A DNA stretch of 6,009 nucleotides from an uncultured Acidimicrobiales bacterium (GCA_938091985.1 CALKOE010000238.1:1-6009), one strand, 5' to 3'. Positions 1 to 5,950 are shown, counted from the stretch's first letter. Notes: a model not told the origin generated them from the letters alone. Translations and numbers: made by a program.

Positions 1-254
1 TGCTGGTGCACCATGCCGATACCGGCTTCGATCGATTCGGCGGGCGACCCGAGCGTGAGAGGTTCTCCGTCGATGAGGATCTCGCCTTCGTCGGCGTGAT
101 AGAGGCCGAACAAGACGTTCATCAGGGTCGACTTGCCCGCGCCGTTCTCGCCGAGCAGGGCGACGACCTCTCCTTCCCCGATGGTGAGATTGACGGCATC
201 GTTCGCGATGACGCCCGGGAATCGCTTGGTGATATTCCGGAGTTCGAGTCCCAA
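1..254 (-). CDS. ABC transporter ATP-binding protein, nucleoside/sugar importer type (N-terminal 84 residues, truncated by window edge)
   Basis: This is the start of a cytoplasmic ATPase that powers an ABC importer. The visible 84 residues contain a complete Walker A motif, GENGAGKST, at residues 35-43. They end exactly at the Q-loop, MVHQ, at residues 81-84. The 'GEVVALLGENGAGKSTLMNV' style and the following 'GLYHADEGEI' are typical of the double-domain ATPases (RbsA/YufO type, usually about 500 residues) that partner BMP lipoproteins, which fits the neighbour at 390-1526. The signature motif, Walker B and the second ATPase half lie beyond base 1, and the permease genes probably do too. I chose the TTG at 254-252 because AAAGG lies seven bases upstream and the family pattern begins right after it. 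An in-frame GTG at 284-282 would add ten residues but has worse ribosome-site spacing. An intrinsic terminator lies between this gene and the lipoprotein gene, so expression probably depends on read-through or on a weak promoter of its own. The family is certain; the substrate is inferred from context. Confidence 0.93.
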   Translation of the reverse strand, partial: MGLELRNITKRFPGVIANDAVNLTIGEGEVVALLGENGAGKSTLMNVLFGLYHADEGEILIDGEPLTLGSPAESIEAGIGMVHQ

Positions 255-290
255 CAGTGAGCCTTTGGATCGACCGAGCTGCACAACCTA

Positions 291-329
291 CAAAATGCAG
301 AGGGCCCCTGCGAGATCGCAGGGGCCCTC
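291..329 (-). terminator. Intrinsic terminator/attenuator after the BMP lipoprotein gene
   Basis: Bases 300-329 form a perfect inverted repeat with 14-base arms (GAGGGCCCCTGCGA and its complement) and only two bases between them, so the RNA would be a stem of about 13 pairs with a tetraloop. On the minus strand the stem is followed by TGCATTTTG, with four consecutive T at 295-292. The stem begins about 60 bases past the lipoprotein stop codon. The stem is very GC-rich but the T run is short and offset by four bases, so partial rather than complete termination is plausible. That would still allow some transcription of the ATPase gene 45 bases further on. Confidence 0.85.
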
Positions 330-340
330 AGGTGAAACTT

Positions 341-385
341 GCACTGTCCGTGAGGACAGCAACAGTGCTGTCCGTGAGGACAGCA
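341..385. repeat. Two tandem copies of an 18-base hairpin-forming repeat
   Basis: The sequence CTGTCCGTGAGGACAGCA occurs exactly at 344-361 and again at 368-385, a period of 24 bases. Each copy is itself an inverted repeat: CTGTCC pairs with GGACAG around a GTGA loop. The copy at 366-385 extends to an eight-pair stem (TGCTGTCC/GGACAGCA). An alternative fold exists because GCACTGT at 341-347 is complementary to ACAGTGC at 362-368. The repeats begin five bases downstream of the lipoprotein stop codon and precede the terminator stem. Their likely role is 3'-end mRNA protection or transcript processing; that is inference from position. Confidence 0.8.
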
Positions 386-389
386 GGGG

Positions 390-1526
390 TCAGCTACCGA
401 CGACCAGAGTGCCGTCGATGATGTCCTGCTCGAGCTGAGCAACTTCGGCCTTGGTCTCGTCGCTGACGATTCCGTCGAAGTCGTGGAACGGCGAGATGCC
501 AACGCCACCGTTGCTCAGGAAGCCACGGATGTTGCCGCTCTCGAACGCGCCTGCCGCCGAGGCGGCGATCGACTCAGCAACGCTGAGGTCCATCGACTTC
601 TCGACCGAAGTGAGCCAGAGGTTGGCCTGTTCCGGGGCGGAGATGAAGGCATCGGTGTCGACACCGATCAGGGCGCCGAAGACGTCGCCGCTGGCTCCCA
701 TGCCGAGGTCTTCCATCGCAGCGGCAGCGCCGAGGTTGATCTGGCCACCGACGGGCATGATCACGTCGGCACCCTCGTCGAGGAGGCTCTGCGCGGTTGC
801 CCGGGCGATGTCGAGGTCGACGAAGTCGCCGGTGAATAGACCGGTGTCGGGGTTGGCCGGGTCCCAGCCGAGAACCTGGACGTCGGTGCCCTTGGTCTCG
901 TTGTGGTGCTGGACTCCCCAGAAGAAGCCGTCCATGAAGATCGACACGGTCGGGAAGTTGGCGCCACCGAAGGTGCCGACAATGCCGGACTCGGTGACCG
1001 AGGCTGCGACGTAGCCGGCCAGGAAGGCCGCTTCATCGGTCTGGTAGGTCAGCTCGCGGACGTTGTCGTAGGTGACGTCCTCGCCGGCCTCAAAGTCGAA
1101 GAAGTCGACGTCGACGATGGTCCAGTCGATGTCGGGGTTGGTCGGCGCGTTGGCCTGGGTCACGGCGTCGAGCGCAAAGCCGACGGTCACGATGTGCTCG
1201 CAGCCCTGCTGGATCATCTGGTCGATGTTGGGCTGCCAGTCGGCTTCGGTGCCGGACTCGAGGAAGAACGAACCGTCGTCGCCCTCGGCCAGCGCGTCGC
1301 CGTTGGCGGCCGCGTCGAGCACGCCCTGCCATGCGGTGGCGTTGAAGCTCTTGTCGTCGATGCCGGCGAGGTCGGTGACGAGGCAGGTCTTGAGCCCCGT
1401 CGCGGTGTCGTCGTCAGGGGCTGTGGTGGTGCCAGGATCGGCATCGCCATCATCGTCACCGCACGCCGCAGCGAGCAGTGAGAATGACAACAGGATGCTG
1501 AGAAGCAGAAGCAGGTTCTTGCGCAT
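390..1526 (-). CDS. BMP/PnrA family substrate-binding lipoprotein of an ABC importer
   Basis: This 378-residue protein is the extracytoplasmic binding component of an ABC importer of the basic membrane protein (BMP, PnrA/Med-like) family. Characterised members mostly bind purine or other nucleosides. Residues 1-21 are a lipoprotein signal peptide (positive RK, then a Leu-rich core) ending in LLAAAC with Cys22 as the lipidation site. An acidic Asp/Thr linker follows to about residue 45, and the BMP fold fills the rest. Family motifs include DLAGIDDKSFN (52-62), VGTFGG (183-188), the IGVDTDAF stretch near 287-294, and TSVEKS (306-311). In PnrA an Asp and a Lys in the last two regions contact ribose, and Asp290 or Asp292 and Lys310 are the candidates here. 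The ATG is well supported by GGAGG at 1535-1531, and the signal peptide confirms it. The gene is separated from the upstream queuosine-salvage gene by a 156-base region that probably holds its own promoter. The ATPase gene follows. A sugar-related ligand remains possible. Confidence 0.95.
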   Translation of the reverse strand: MRKNLLLLLSILLSFSLLAAACGDDDGDADPGTTTAPDDDTATGLKTCLVTDLAGIDDKSFNATAWQGVLDAAANGDALAEGDDGSFFLESGTEADWQPNIDQMIQQGCEHIVTVGFALDAVTQANAPTNPDIDWTIVDVDFFDFEAGEDVTYDNVRELTYQTDEAAFLAGYVAASVTESGIVGTFGGANFPTVSIFMDGFFWGVQHHNETKGTDVQVLGWDPANPDTGLFTGDFVDLDIARATAQSLLDEGADVIMPVGGQINLGAAAAMEDLGMGASGDVFGALIGVDTDAFISAPEQANLWLTSVEKSMDLSVAESIAASAAGAFESGNIRGFLSNGGVGISPFHDFDGIVSDETKAEVAQLEQDIIDGTLVVGS

Positions 1527-1530
1527 GTTC

Positions 1531-1535
1531 CCTCC
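1531..1535 (-). promoter_or_regulatory. Strong Shine-Dalgarno of the BMP lipoprotein gene
   Basis: The minus strand reads GGAGG four bases before the ATG at 1526, within GGAGGGAAC. It is the best ribosome-binding site in the window and fixes the lipoprotein start. Most of the other genes here have weak or no sites. Confidence 0.8.
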
Positions 1536-1539
1536 AGTT

Positions 1540-1596
1540 ACCGCATGTAGCGGTGATAAACGTGACCGGGTGGGCGCGCAGTGCCTACCCGGTAGG
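1540..1596 (-). promoter_or_regulatory. Inverted repeats in the BMP gene leader; possible operator or RNA control element
   Basis: Three symmetrical elements are packed upstream of the lipoprotein ribosome site. CCTACC-C-GGTAGG at 1584-1596 is a palindrome with six-base arms around one base. ACCGGGT at 1565-1571 is complementary to ACCCGGT at 1587-1593, so pairing of those arms would compete with the first palindrome. ACCGC-ATGTA-GCGGT at 1540-1554 forms a small hairpin just before the Shine-Dalgarno. A TANNNT-type minus-10 (TACGGT) lies at 1609-1604 but has no convincing minus-35. Position suits a repressor operator or a leader switch controlling transporter expression. No known operator or riboswitch consensus is recognised. 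Confidence 0.3.
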
Positions 1597-1642
1597 TCCT
1601 AGAACCGTATCCCCTGTGAACCCCACGTGCGCGTGCACATGC

Positions 1643-1668
1643 CTCGAAACCGTTCATCGGTATTCGAG
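1643..1668 (-). terminator. Weak hairpin downstream of the queuosine-salvage gene; possible terminator
   Basis: CTCGAA-ACCG at 1643-1652 pairs with CGGT-(A)-TTCGAG at 1658-1668, giving ten base pairs with one bulged base around a five-base loop. It begins about 15 bases past the stop codon at 1683, where a transcript end would be expected. No T run follows on the minus strand, so intrinsic termination is not assured. A ten-base palindrome, GAGAGCTCTC at 1666-1675, overlaps its edge, and GTCTA/TAGAC at 1681-1694 flanks the stop codon. Confidence 0.35.
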
Positions 1669-1682
1669 AGCTCTCCGCGTGT

Positions 1683-2636
1683 CTAGTAGTAGACGCAGCG
1701 CGAACGGTGCCGCAGAACCGCCTTGTAGCGGGCCTGTGCCCCGAGATTCCAGAGCACATTGTCGAGGTCGCCGGCGGTCATCCGGTCGCCGCGACGGGCA
1801 AGGGCCTCACGCAGAAGTTCGACGGCATGAAGGCCGCACGCTCGGATCTCGACTTCTTCGGCTGACCCGACGGCGATGTCGTCCACCGCCTCGATTCGTT
1901 CGACCAGACGGTCGTCGAAGGCCAGAACACCTTCGACGCGCAACACGTGGGGCACCAGGTTGTCGGCGAACATCGTGAGGTCGCGGCGATCCTCGAACGC
2001 TCCGGGGCCGCGACCCCCGAACGTGACGTGGAGATCTTGGACGACGATCTGCGCTCTCTTGTAGAGCAACACCTCATCGACCGCCGGGTGGGTGTGGACG
2101 TCACGAAAGAAGGGCATCTCGGCGAGCAACTCGACGAGTCGGGCCGCGGACTGATCGGCGGTCGCCACTGTGGCGGCGAACGAGCCATCACCGACTCGAT
2201 CGACGAACGCAGCGAGGTCGTGCCACGCCTCGGTGAAGAGCTGCATCAGTTCGTGGGCCGGCCCTCCATCGAGTATCTGGCCGAAGGTTGCCGCGGCATC
2301 GTCGACAGTCCATGCGGCGAGCCGACCGGTTGTGAGTCCGCCCGTGTCGGCCACGTAGTCGCGAAGCGAGGTTGCGACCGTGTGGTAGCCCGACATGCCT
2401 GGCCGCTTGCGAAGATGAGGGAAGTAACCGCTCCCGAAGTTGATCGCGTCGAGTGCCAGCACGAAGGCTGTTGCCGTCTCTTCCGAGCCCATGCGGTCCT
2501 GGCCGGGATCGTTCTTCGGGGTCTCGAGATCGATCGACGCGGCGAACTCCTCGATGGAGTCAGGGTCGATGTGGACGTGGGTTGCCGCGGCGGCCACCGC
2601 GGCACACGACGAGCGGATGTCGTCGAAGATCGTCAT
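1683..2636 (-). CDS. qng1: Queuosine salvage protein, DUF2419/QNG1 family (queuosine 5'-phosphate N-glycosylase)
   Basis: This 317-residue cytoplasmic protein matches the DUF2419 (Q_salvage, QNG1) family. Members remove queuine from queuosine 5'-monophosphate so that the base can be reused by tRNA-guanine transglycosylase. Family landmarks appear in order: NFGSGYFP (66-73), a GYHTVATSLRDY helix (83-94), LAEMPFFRD (171-179), YKRAQIVVQDLHVTF (192-206), FADNLVPHVL (223-232), EIRAC (263-267), LWNLG (295-299) and the Arg/Tyr-rich end CVYY. The length is close to the roughly 300-350 expected, so the gene looks intact. I chose the ATG at 2636-2634 because it overlaps the upstream stop as ATGA. A start 16 residues further upstream is possible, but it would lie inside the upstream gene and adds an Arg/Thr-rich tail absent from the fold. 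No Shine-Dalgarno is visible, which supports translational coupling to the ABM gene. Family assignment rests on remembered motifs. The exact catalytic residues are not asserted, although the Asp in FAD at 225 is a reasonable candidate. Confidence 0.88.
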   Translation of the reverse strand: MTIFDDIRSSCAAVAAAATHVHIDPDSIEEFAASIDLETPKNDPGQDRMGSEETATAFVLALDAINFGSGYFPHLRKRPGMSGYHTVATSLRDYVADTGGLTTGRLAAWTVDDAAATFGQILDGGPAHELMQLFTEAWHDLAAFVDRVGDGSFAATVATADQSAARLVELLAEMPFFRDVHTHPAVDEVLLYKRAQIVVQDLHVTFGGRGPGAFEDRRDLTMFADNLVPHVLRVEGVLAFDDRLVERIEAVDDIAVGSAEEVEIRACGLHAVELLREALARRGDRMTAGDLDNVLWNLGAQARYKAVLRHRSRCVYY

Positions 2637-2965
2637 GGGAAGGACCGCCCTCGTTCGACTCGTGCGACTCGGAGTTCGTACCACTCGTACCAGTCGGTGC
2701 GTCCCCGGCCTTGCACGTCGAGATGCTCGGGATGGTCACGCCACTCGGCGATCGACGCTTCGGTGTCCCAGTACGAGACCGTGATGCCGGTGCCGTCGGC
2801 GCTCCTCGACGACTCGATCCCGAGGTATCCGGGGATGGTGGCGGCGAGTTGCTCCATGCGTTCGGCTGCGGCCCCGTAGGCGGCATCGGCCTCGTCGTCG
2901 CCCCAGGCTGCTCGCTGGTTGCTGAAGAGGACCGCGTAGTACGGAGGTTCGGGGGTACTGGTCAC
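2633..2965 (-). CDS. Small ABM-like (antibiotic biosynthesis monooxygenase superfamily) protein
   Basis: This 110-residue protein resembles the dimeric alpha/beta ferredoxin-like ABM superfamily. The pattern shows a first strand YYAVLFSNQ (9-17), a helix AAERMEQLAATIPGYLGIESS (33-53), a strand GITVSYWDT (60-68), a helix SIAEWRDHPEHLDVQ (71-85) and a last strand WYEWYELRVARVER (92-105). The combination 'PGYLGIES', 'ITVSYW' and 'EHxxxQ..GR..WY' is characteristic of a widespread uncharacterised subgroup. Despite the family name these proteins need not be monooxygenases, and no substrate can be read from the sequence. The start is the GTG at 2965-2963, 16 bases after the upstream synthetase stop, with no recognisable ribosome site. 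The stop overlaps the next start (ATGA at 2636-2633), so it is almost certainly co-expressed with the queuosine-salvage gene. Hydrolase- or isomerase-like members and stress-related members exist, so function stays open. Confidence 0.78.
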   Translation of the reverse strand: MTSTPEPPYYAVLFSNQRAAWGDDEADAAYGAAAERMEQLAATIPGYLGIESSRSADGTGITVSYWDTEASIAEWRDHPEHLDVQGRGRTDWYEWYELRVARVERGRSFP

Positions 2966-2981
2966 GTGATGACAGTAGGCG

Positions 2982-4442
2982 TCAGAGGCCCCGGGCCCGG
3001 CGCCAATCTGCGTATCGAGTCATCAGGTCGAGTGAACGGATGGCGCGTCCGGCGGATGCGTGACACATGCGGCCGGCCGAGCGCACGGCGGCAGGGCCCG
3101 GATTGTCGGGTCGGGCGTTGGCCAACTCGGTGGCCAGCAACACCGGTGTACCTGTGCGAGCGGAGATCTCCGCGGCAGCTTCGGCGTAGCGGGCGTCTTG
3201 ACGCTCGTGAAAGTCCACGATCCGCTCGAGGCCGTGGTCGGGGTAGAACTCGCCCTCACGCATCATGGCGGCCGTGTTGGACTGGATTCCGAGTCCGAGG
3301 AACAGCACGGAGTCGACCTCGGGGTGCGATGCTGCGAGCTCGAGGATCTCGGGCACGGTGTCGCGGGTCTCGCCACCGGCCATGTCGATGGGGTTGTTCT
3401 TGCTCCAGCGAGGCGGGAGCTTCTCGTCGATCGCAGCATGGAGGTCGGCCGGCAGGGGGGTCGCGACCAGTCGGGAGCCGCTCATTGCGTCGACGGCGGC
3501 AACGCCCCAGCCGCCGACAGTGGTGACCACGACGACCCGTTCGCCGTTGGGGAGCGGCTGGGTTGCGATCGTGGCTGCGACTTCGAATGCCTCTTCCACG
3601 TCGCGGGCCCGGATCAATCCGGCTTGGCGGCACATGCCGTCGAATACTGCATCGTCGGACGCCAGGGCCCCTGTGTGTGATGCCGCCGCTCGGGCGCCGG
3701 CATCGGATGCTCCGCCCTTCACTACTACGACGGGCTTGCGTTCGGCGACTGCCTTGAGTCGGTCGAACATCTCTCGCCCGTTGTCGACGGACTCCATGTA
3801 GACGAGACAGACGCTGGTCTCGGGGTCATCGGCGAACCACTCGACATAGTCGGCAATGCCCAGCACAGCGGCGTTGCCGGCGGCGACCGCTCGGCTGATA
3901 CCCACACCGGTGTGGTGCGCCAGGTTGAGAAACGACGACACGAAGTTGCCCGATTGGCTCGCAACGGCGATGCGGCCGGCGGGAGCGTAGGGGGCCACGA
4001 TCTGGGCGCACATCTTTGAAGGAGTGGAGATCACGCCCTGGCCGTTGGGGCCGGCAACCGCGATGCCCAGTTCGTCGGCGAGTGCGACGAGGCGCCGCTC
4101 GGCTTCGACACCGTCGGGACCCGCCTCGCGATATCCGGCGGCGGCGAAGAACGCGGCAGTCACTCCCTTGGCCGCGGCGGCTCGCAACAAGTCTTCGTTG
4201 ACGGCCTGCGGGGTGCAGATGAACACCATGTCGGCGGCCCCGTCGGGCACCTCGTCGATCGACCCGAGCACCGGCCGGCCCAACGCTTCGCCGGGCTCAC
4301 GGCCCACGGGGAAGATGGCACCTTCGTAGCCCGAGGCGAGGAGGTTGTGGAGGGTGACGAACCCGAACTTGCCGGGATGGTTCGACACGCCGGTGATGAT
4401 GATGCCCTTGGGATCGAAGAGAGCGGAGAGGTCGTGACTCAT
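2982..4442 (-). CDS. ADP-forming acyl-CoA synthetase, alpha-type subunit (CoA-binding and succinyl-CoA-ligase-like domains)
   Basis: This 486-residue subunit belongs to the NDP-forming acyl-CoA synthetase family, which interconverts acyl-CoA + ADP + Pi with acid + CoA + ATP. A CoA-binding Rossmann domain covers roughly residues 5-140 (KGIIITGVSNHPGKFGF, then FPVGR, then VFICTP). The ligase-CoA domains cover about 150-480, with SQSGNF (162-167) and NPID (350-353). His256 in SHTGAL is the expected phosphohistidine, so the enzyme should be active. The usual GPNC motif reads GPNGQG (131-136), a Cys to Gly change. The ATG at 4442 overlaps the stop of the ATP-grasp gene as ATGA. The frame stays open upstream, but that extension is Arg-rich, out of frame inside the neighbouring gene, and not protein-like. 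The separate beta then alpha gene order resembles archaeal-type split enzymes rather than the fused form. The acyl substrate cannot be told from sequence. Confidence 0.92.
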   Translation of the reverse strand: MSHDLSALFDPKGIIITGVSNHPGKFGFVTLHNLLASGYEGAIFPVGREPGEALGRPVLGSIDEVPDGAADMVFICTPQAVNEDLLRAAAAKGVTAAFFAAAGYREAGPDGVEAERRLVALADELGIAVAGPNGQGVISTPSKMCAQIVAPYAPAGRIAVASQSGNFVSSFLNLAHHTGVGISRAVAAGNAAVLGIADYVEWFADDPETSVCLVYMESVDNGREMFDRLKAVAERKPVVVVKGGASDAGARAAASHTGALASDDAVFDGMCRQAGLIRARDVEEAFEVAATIATQPLPNGERVVVVTTVGGWGVAAVDAMSGSRLVATPLPADLHAAIDEKLPPRWSKNNPIDMAGGETRDTVPEILELAASHPEVDSVLFLGLGIQSNTAAMMREGEFYPDHGLERIVDFHERQDARYAEAAAEISARTGTPVLLATELANARPDNPGPAAVRSAGRMCHASAGRAIRSLDLMTRYADWRRARGL

Positions 4443-5107
4443 CGCGCCACCGCCTCGTCGACTTCGAGGAGCGCATCGACGGCGACCGGCTTGCCGTCGA
4501 CGAGGATCAGCGGGTTGAGATCGGCCGAGCGGATGCCGGCTTCCTGTTCGCCGACCGCGGCGAGTCCGACAAGGGCGTCGATCAAGGCCTGACGATCGAG
4601 GGCAGGCTCCCCTCGGAACTCTTCGAGAAGCCGCTGAGTGGCCAAGTCGTCGATCATCTCTTCGGCGTCGATCGCGCTGATGGGTACGAGCCGAAAGGCC
4701 ACGTCGCGGATGGCTTCGGCGAGGATGCCGCCGACGCCGAGCATGATCGTGAGTCCGAACTGCGGGTCGTCGTTGAGGCCGACGATCAGTTCCCGGTTGC
4801 CGTCGAGCATCGTCGACACCAGAACTTCGACGTCGCCATCGTCGGGTCGGGCGGCGGCCAGAAGGTCGTCGCACGCGGCCCGAAGCGTGGACTCATCGGC
4901 GATGCGGAGGCGAACGAGACCACGTTCGGTCTTGTGCGCAATCGCCCGTCCGCAGAGCTTGGCGACCACCGGGTAAGTGACCTGGGGGTCAGCGGCGACC
5001 GCGGCGACGACGTCGTCGGTGTTGGTTCCTGTCACGAACGGGGAGACAGGGACGCCGTGTTGGGCGACGACCCGGCGGGATTCGGCTTCCGAAAGGGTGA
5101 TGCTCAC
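4439..5107 (-). CDS. ADP-forming acyl-CoA synthetase, beta-type ATP-grasp subunit
   Basis: This 222-residue protein is an ATP-grasp_5 domain, the nucleotide-binding partner of the synthetase encoded directly downstream. Visible motifs are YPVVAKLCG with Lys50 (45-53), IAHKTERGLVRL (56-67) with the conserved HK pair at 58-59, RELIVG (105-110), MLGVGGILAEAIRDVAFRL (122-140) and SADLNPLIL (194-202). Length matches stand-alone beta subunits (about 220-240). I chose the GTG at 5107-5105 because the family begins right there with 'LSEAESRRVVAQHGVP'. A GTG at 5209 would add 34 unconserved residues and overlap the membrane-protein gene. No good Shine-Dalgarno precedes the GTG, and the 64-base gap upstream holds no clear terminator, so it may be read from the upstream promoter. 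The stop overlaps the alpha-subunit start (ATGA at 4442-4439), which favours equimolar synthesis of the two subunits. Substrate is unknown. Confidence 0.9.
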   Translation of the reverse strand: MSITLSEAESRRVVAQHGVPVSPFVTGTNTDDVVAAVAADPQVTYPVVAKLCGRAIAHKTERGLVRLRIADESTLRAACDDLLAAARPDDGDVEVLVSTMLDGNRELIVGLNDDPQFGLTIMLGVGGILAEAIRDVAFRLVPISAIDAEEMIDDLATQRLLEEFRGEPALDRQALIDALVGLAAVGEQEAGIRSADLNPLILVDGKPVAVDALLEVDEAVAR

Positions 5108-5171
5108 GGGGTTGGGTCTACCACGAGCGAACTCACGGGGGACCGTTCGGAAGCCGTCCGCGACGTCGGGT

Positions 5172-5807
5172 CTACGCCACTGCGTGCTCCCGGCGCATGT
5201 GCACGACACCGGCGATCACGAGGGCTGCCATCGCCGCGGCGGCAAGCCACGCGGCAATCGCCGCAATGCCGGCGATGCGGCCGATTGTGGACCACGCGTA
5301 AGTGTTCAGCAGGGCACCGCGGAGCATCTCGCCGCGGAAGATGGAGTCGCGTTGTCCGGCGATCTGCGCCGCCTCTTCCTGTAGAGCGGCAACCTCGCCG
5401 GCGTCTGCGCCCATGGTGATGGCATCGCTCACGGCCGCGTTGGCTGCTCGTTCGGGACCGCTCAGCTCTGCGTAAGTCGCCCCGTCGGCGATGCCCTCGA
5501 CATGCCCCTTGATGTAGCTGGCGTAGGCCTCAGCGTCGTCGCCGGTGTCGACGAGTTCGCCGGCGTAGTCGAGTAGATCATCGCGACCCTGCCCGCTCAG
5601 CGAGTCGGCGTCGGGGAAGACGACATTCTGTGCCGCGAGTTCGTCACCGACGTAGTCGTCGGCGAACGTGTTGCCCCAGCGGAGGAGCCCGCCGGCCACC
5701 ACGAGAACCACCACAACGACGGCGCCGAGCGTGGTGAGTGTCTGGTCGAGTCGGTGTCGGCTCACACGGACGGGTGCGTCGCTCGGGGGTGTGGCGGGAG
5801 AGGTCAT
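5172..5807 (-). CDS. Two-helix membrane protein of unknown function (resembles actinobacterial proteins often mislabelled 'LigA')
   Basis: This 211-residue protein has a short cytoplasmic N-terminus, a first transmembrane helix at about 25-43 (TLGAVVVVVLVVAGGLL), a soluble stretch of about 130 residues, and a second helix at about 174-203 rich in Ala and Ile. It ends in a short basic tail, MRREHAVA. The central part contains YASYIKGHVEGIADGATYAELS (95-116) and FRGEMLRGALLNTYAWSTIG (157-176). That layout, an N-terminal helix, a conserved TYAEL and a C-terminal helix, recalls actinobacterial proteins commonly auto-annotated as aromatic ring-opening dioxygenase LigA. No dioxygenase residues are visible, and that label should not be used. 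The ATG is supported by AAGGAAG at 5817-5811. It stands at the head of the synthetase operon, but a functional link is not evident. The fold and role are unrecognised. Confidence 0.8.
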   Translation of the reverse strand: MTSPATPPSDAPVRVSRHRLDQTLTTLGAVVVVVLVVAGGLLRWGNTFADDYVGDELAAQNVVFPDADSLSGQGRDDLLDYAGELVDTGDDAEAYASYIKGHVEGIADGATYAELSGPERAANAAVSDAITMGADAGEVAALQEEAAQIAGQRDSIFRGEMLRGALLNTYAWSTIGRIAGIAAIAAWLAAAAMAALVIAGVVHMRREHAVA

Positions 5808-5950
5808 GGGCTTCCTTCGATTTCGGCAGAGCAGTGGCTCGGCTTCGATCGCTGACGGTACGGAGGCGATGCTGTCGGGCTCAGTGCCGAAGGTCCCGAT
5901 GCGGCGCGTGGTCTTCGGAACGTGGCGACGCCGGGAAGTAGGGTCGCCGG
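5808..5950. other. Intergenic region upstream of the membrane-protein gene
   Basis: These 143 bases hold the ribosome site AAGGAAG at 5817-5811 and presumably the promoter of the minus-strand operon. A TANNNT-type minus-10 (TACCGT, 5860-5855) is present but has no acceptable minus-35. I see no strong repeats or RNA motif. If the plus-strand start at 5951 is real, this is a divergent promoter region. Confidence 0.4.

Noticed and set aside
344..385. Two identical 18-base repeats as a minimal CRISPR array.
   Set aside because: Only two copies with a six-base gap, each self-complementary and directly after a stop codon; no spacer-sized intervals and no cas genes.
451..1481. Plus-strand open frames opposite the lipoprotein gene.
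   Set aside because: They mirror the codon pattern of the lipoprotein, lack ribosome sites and show no family motif.
1590..1615. Leader of the lipoprotein gene contains GGTTCTAG, as in the loop region of class I preQ1 riboswitches, which would have fitted queuosine biology.
   Set aside because: The flanking AGAGG/CCTCT-type stem and the A-rich tail needed for the pseudoknot are missing, so the eight-base match is best treated as chance.
1947..3526. Long plus-strand open frames opposite the salvage, ABM and synthetase genes.
   Set aside because: Their translations are rich in Arg, Gly and Ser without recognisable motifs, while the minus-strand frames carry clear family motifs. They are antisense by-products of high GC.
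4443..4874. Extended 630-residue version of the synthetase alpha subunit.
   Set aside because: The extra 144 residues are mostly Arg-rich and lie out of frame inside the ATP-grasp gene; the ATGA overlap at 4442-4439 gives a natural start.
5855..5860. TACCGT as a minus-10 promoter element for the membrane-protein operon.
   Set aside because: No minus-35-like hexamer at 16-18 bases, and such hexamers are common by chance.
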